In this document: positions 60,201 through 64,000 of the stretch, piece after piece
Layout of the letters: every line of letters begins with the position of its first letter
How positions within the stretch are numbered: position 1 is the stretch's first letter
Position numbers and translations under genes: made by a program
Notes under the pieces: generated by a model
Told to the model about the DNA's origin: nothing
Seen by the model: the letters and a program-made list of their open reading frames with translations, nothing else
The model's database searches: none
NCBI GenBank assembly: GCA_037957365.1
Contig: JARHVA010000223.1
Span: forward strand, 5,475,501 to 5,539,500
Length of the DNA: 64,000 nucleotides
Direction of reading: 5' to 3'
Source of the DNA: Torreya grandis
Taxonomy: Eukaryota; Streptophyta; Pinopsida; Cupressales; Taxaceae

Positions 60201-61080
60201 TATTTGGCTCATGCCAATTTTATTATGGTCATAATACAAAGTGCCTAACTTTTAAATATAAAGTCGTCATTAAAGGGTGCAATTGTCATTCTATTAATGA
60301 TATAATTTCAATCTGTAATAATTGAAATGCTCAGGGAGCATTTCACTAGTCAATGTGTGTAGCTTACATGTACTAGTCTCTAAGATGTTGTGGATTATAT
60401 AAGGTCCCATTCACATGATCGATAGTTTACCTAGGTGCCTTAGGTACTTAAAATCATACAAGAGGACCAATTCGCCTTCTGTAAACACCTTTTCCTTAAT
60501 ATGCTTATCATGTCATGTCTTTTAGTGGGACTTCTCTATCTGGTGGCTCTATCGTGCCTAGGCATGTGTCTCATCCAACCTCTCCAAATCTTTCAGGCAT
60601 GTGCCTAATCATTTTTGGTTATCCAATCAACCAATATGCAAAGATTTCGCTCATGCCAATTTTATTATGGTCACAATACAAAGTGCTTAAATTTTAACTA
60701 GAAAGTCATCGTTAAAGGGTGAAATTATCATTCTATTAATGATATAATTTCAATATATTATCATTGAAATGCTCATGGACATTTCACTAGTTAATATGTG
60801 TAGCTTGCATGTGCTAGTCTCTAAGATGTTGTGATTACATAAGGTCCCATTCACATGATCGACAATTTTCATGGGTGCCTTAGGTACTTAGAATCATATA
60901 AGAGGACCAATTCACCTTCTATAAACACCTTGCCCTTAATATGCTTATCATGTCATGTCTTTTGGTGGGCCTTCTCTATCCGGTGGTTCCATCATGCCTA
61001 AGCACGAGTCTCATCCAACCTGTCCAAATATTTTAGGCATGTGCTTAATTATTTTTGGTTAGCCAATCAACCAATATACA
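60201..61080 (-). repeat. 442-bp tandem duplication covering the Z integrase C-terminus
   Basis: 60201-60642 and 60643-61080 align over their full length at roughly 88% identity by eye, offset 442. GCTCATGCCAATTTTATTATGG, for example, starts at 60207 and again at 60649. Each copy encodes the integrase tail (HDKHIKEKVFTEGELVLLYD, then MGPYIIHN on the - strand), the G-P-Y/F module. Confidence 0.9.
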
Positions 61081-62030
61081 TGATGCATAATAAGGGAACT
61101 AACAACTCTATAGGCAAAATGGCCTTTATGACCAACACTAGTTGGAATGGTATGGCCTTATTCAGGCACTTGTATGTCATGCAATAGGCCTATAACATAA
61201 TTGACATGTGATCATCGAAATCCTTGTGACTAATGTCATAAATTATTATTAGGCATGTCCCCAGTATTTTATTAAATACTTCTATAGTTCCATTAGCCTA
61301 GGGGTGGTAGGGTATCATTTTATGGTTTGCCACCATATACTCAAACTATATGATCTAAGTTGTTTCATTGATGAAATGTGTGCCATAGTCACTAGTCAAG
61401 TTGAATGAGCACCCATACCTACTGATAATGTTTTCCCAAATGAATCTTATTACTATCACAATTGTACAGTCTTTTATCGATGCCACTTCCACCCACTTAG
61501 TAAAATAATTTGTAGTAGCCAGAATGTACCTTGCACCTATTTACCTCATGGTAGGAGTTGATAGGCCCAATAAAATCAATGACCCATTTCTCAAACAATG
61601 CATGTGCAAGGATAGGGATGAGGGGAATTTCATCCTAGTAGTTTATTTTGCCTATTCATTGGTATATGTCACACTTGTTCACGTGTTGTTTTGCATCATT
61701 AAACATAGTCAACCACAATAAGATCAATTGTAAAACTTTTCATGTTGTGGCATCTCTATTAAAATGGCCTCCAATAATCCCCTCATATACTTTTCATAGT
61801 ATCAAGTCCCATTTGTGCTCTAAAACACATTGACGAATGATCTTTTCATGGCCTAATTTATATAGTTCCCCACTAATGATTTGAAACTGGGTAGTGCAAA
61901 CCATGAGATGCTTCTTTTCTTTAATGGTCATCGCCTGAGGTGCAGATCTAAAGGTTAGAAATGTTTTGATCTCTACTGAGTCTTCAAGGATGTGTTGGAT
62001 CCTATATATTTGTGCATTAAGCATATCAAC
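60900..62030 (-). pseudogene. Z integrase
   Basis: The zinc-binding side is open at 61794-62024 (MVCTTQFQIISGELYKLGHEKI). The core is readable at about 61300-61560: YILATTNYFTKWVEVASI, with the first catalytic Asp now Asn; SDYGTHFINE, second Asp kept; and YHP-ANGTIEVFNK, Glu kept. One or two frameshifts separate the core from the zinc region. The C-terminal module lies in the duplicated block to the left. Confidence 0.83.
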
Positions 62031-62510
62031 TTTAATTGGTATGGTTGCATCTCTAGAGTTAATGTAGGATAGATGGTTTTGGCCTGAGTTTTGCTTTTCA
62101 AGCCTGACTATAATAGAAAATTATAACTCTTATAAAAATATGATCCATCAACAAATGTTCCCATGCAAAATAGGCTTATTCACTAGGTACTTAAGTGCCT
62201 CATGATCAATAAAGAAGATAAATGGGGTCACTAGCAAATATTGTCTAAACTTCTATAGGGCATAAACCATGGCAAGCACCTTGTGCTTAGTCATGGTGTA
62301 ATTTTGTTCTACCTTGGTCAATTTCTTGCTTGAAAAAAAAATAAGATGGTCCATTTTTCCTTCCCTTGGTTATGAGAGAATGCCATCAATTAGAGCATCA
62401 GAGGTACTAACATAGACATAGAATGGAGTTATCGAATTAGTAAATTATAGTATTGGCACACTGGTCAACTTTAGCTTCAAGGTCTCAAAAGCATCCTTCT
62501 ACACCACACC
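62031..62510 (-). pseudogene. Z RNase H
   Basis: The - strand reads a Y-V-S-T-S-D-A start, REGKMDHLIFF, KKLTKVEQNYTMTKHKVLAMVYAL, then FRQYLLVTPFIFFIDHEALKYL. These are the gypsy RNase H landmarks (A-S-D-x-A...S-R-x-L-x-x-x-E-x-N-Y...K-E...D-H-x-A-L-K-Y-L). Stops are few, making this one of the better-preserved domains in the window. Confidence 0.88.
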
Positions 62511-63560
62511 CTAATAAAATGGGTCATCCTTCCACAATAGTTCCTCAAGTGGTGATGTAATCCTGGCATAATTCCTTATAAACTTCCTATAATATTTGTA
62601 ATGTCTAACAAAGGTGCAGACATCTTTTTGCATTGATGGTGTTTGAAGCTGAAGGATGATTGCAATTTTGGCTAGATTAATGAGAAGACCATCCTTATAG
62701 ATAATGTGTTCGAGAAATGTGCCAAACGACATGATAAAGATACACTTCTTGAGATTTAAAGATATTTACAACTATTGGCACCTTTGAAACATTGGGCACA
62801 AATTGTCATAGTGATCTTTTACCAATACCTACACTATCCAATCATCTAAATACATCTAGAGGAATGTATTAATAAAGTATTTGAATGTGGTGATCACCAC
62901 TTTAGAGAAAAAATTTGGCACATTATTCATCCCAAAGGGCATCATGTTATACATGAAATATCCCCACTCAATCACAAAGGTGGTTTTTGGCTTATCTTCC
63001 TCCTCAATATGGACTTGATGATAACCTAAAAATTAATTAATAAATTTGTATATTTAGTAACCTAGAATGCCATCCAATACTTCATCGATGAATGGAGTTA
63101 AGAAGAGATCGGTCATGCTATTAACATTCAACATCCTATACTCAACACAAATTTGAATGCACCTATCCTTTTTTATGTTCATGATCATGGGGCTAACCCA
63201 TTTGGATTTCTTTATAGAGTATATAACTCCTATAGCTAACATGCCATTGATCTTATTTTTGACCCTAGTGTGAATATTTGGGTTCATTTTCTAGGGTCAC
63301 TTATTAACTGGTCTTGCACCAGCAACTAGTTTGATGCTCATCTTCCTAAGGGATGGGTGGACACCTTTCATATCCATGTAGGTTTGTACAAATAGGTCTT
63401 GGAATTCTCTCAGTATATAAACAATGTGTCAGTTCCACATTAGACCAATAAACACCTAAAATGGTAATTTTGGGTTCCCCTTCTAAGCTTATATCTACCT
63501 TGGTAGTTTTTAATGATGCCTGGTAAGGTTCATGCTTCTCATAGTGTGAATTTGTGATGC
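62511..63560 (-). pseudogene. Z reverse transcriptase
   Basis: Fingers and palm are open at 63054-63287 (MNPNIHTRVKNKINGMLAIG, then KWVSPMIMNIKKDRCIQICV). MMPFG and the N-V-P-x-x-F motif follow at about 62930. The catalytic YLDD box is intact at 62838-62852, right after a TAG. Thumb and connection are open at 62511-62732 (LEHIIYKDGLLINLAKI, then CTFVRHYKYYRKFIRNYARI). Frameshifts near 63050 and 62760 break the frame. The D-E-Y-R...P-F-I/T-D sequence style links it to Tat/Athila-type elements. Confidence 0.9.
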
Positions 63561-64000
63561 ATTTACTGCCCTCAATTGTCTCTACCCAAAGATGGGTAGG
63601 GTCTTATTCTTTTGGGGCACCATTCTCAACTTGGTGCACTAATTTCTTACCTCCTACAAAATTCTTCTAGTTTTGTGCTCTCTAAGTGTCATCATCTTCA
63701 TCACTAGAGCCACTATTTAGAATTTGTTCTTTGAAGAAGGCTGGGAGTGCTAACCCTTTTTTGTCAAATATATCCCTTAGGCACTCTTTCAGTATAGCGA
63801 TGTCCTCAAACACTGACCTTTGAACTATTTGTAATGGCTTAACTAGTTCAAGATTTTGCAAAGAAAAGGATGTGTGAATAAATTTATCCTTAAGTGCATC
63901 CAAGTCTATTGTTTCATAACACATCTCATTTACTATGTACCATGCCCATGCCCAAATCTATAAGGTTTTGTAGAAGGCATGCACCCATATATTTCACAGG
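63561..64000 (-). pseudogene. Z pre-RT linker
   Basis: An 80-residue - strand stretch (63682-63924), MCYETIDLDALKDKFIHTSF and onward, ends in SGSSDEDDDT. It is followed by pieces resembling the I-x-x-E-G-E-P...W-x-x-V...K-x-x-x-E-Y linker between protease and RT. The protease itself should be just beyond the window. Confidence 0.5.

Larger units (their letters stand above)
54431..64000 (-). mobile_element. Z: Ty3/gypsy element with an extra 3' frame, continuing off the window
   Basis: Reading the - strand from the window edge: a linker before RT (63924), RT, RNase H, integrase with a duplicated C-terminal part, a spacer, a long lysine/glutamate-rich frame (about 59060-55561), polypurine tract and 3' LTR. 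Gag, protease and the 5' LTR lie beyond 64000. RT and integrase place it with plant gypsy elements of the non-chromodomain type. The extra 3.5 kb of coding-like sequence after integrase recalls the position of env-like or accessory frames in Athila/Tat elements. Decay by TAG and TAA stops is uniform. Confidence 0.87.

Overview
The window is non-genic DNA from a large, repeat-choked plant nuclear genome. I find no intact host gene, no rRNA or tRNA gene and no bacterial-type operon. The sequence is AT-rich and visibly poor in CpG. Almost every coding remnant is recognisable retrotransposon protein broken by stop codons, mostly TAG at positions where CAG or TGG is expected. Giant old LTR elements, slow removal (a 21-kb element still has both LTRs and its target duplication) and deep nesting suggest a gymnosperm or another giant plant genome. 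That assignment is inference; no species marker is present.

Layout. 1-1848: a + strand reading frame resembling a plant mobile domain (PMD) protein, decayed by substitutions. 1967-5900 (C1): a complete but internally deleted Ty1/copia element with 944/940-bp LTRs, an initiator-Met primer site and the target duplication AGTAT. 5906-8160: AT-rich spacer with diverged repeats. About 8160-13438 (V): - strand gag-protease remnant of a Ty3/gypsy-like element with several zinc-knuckle motifs, followed by a flank (13439-15819) rich in TTGAC/GTCAA repeats. 15825-37164 (G): a 21.3-kb - strand Ty3/gypsy element with LTRs of about 4.2 kb, target duplication GGGAC, and gag, protease, two RNase H domains, reverse transcriptase and integrase. 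G carries two later insertions: a solo LTR of its own family in opposite orientation (24803-28507, duplication GAATA) and a small copia-type non-coding element inside its 5' LTR (N1, 33228-35332, two 285-bp LTRs).

37170-39450: spacer with a 120-bp tandem repeat. About 39450-42945: a - strand LINE (endonuclease, reverse transcriptase, zf-RVT). 42945-45926 (Y): 3' part of a - strand Ty3/gypsy element. 45927-54430 (W): a gag-only - strand element with its own solo-LTR insertion (48130-50393) and an array of short hairpins. 54431-64000 (Z): a - strand Ty3/gypsy element running off the window, with a 1130-bp 3' LTR, a long lysine/glutamate-rich coiled-coil frame between integrase and LTR, then integrase, RNase H and RT. 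The right third reads as a nest in which Z broke W's LTR, W broke Y's RT, and Y probably interrupted the LINE.

The least ordinary signals are the hairpin array in W, whose stems vary in a compensatory way; the extra 3' coiled-coil frame of Z; the RNase H domain upstream of RT in G; and the recurrence of short quasi-palindromic arrays in the LTRs or leaders of unrelated families. By-eye LTR divergences are about 8% (C1), 12% (N1) and 15-20% (G, W), in the order the nesting predicts. All were counted by hand on parts of the sequence.
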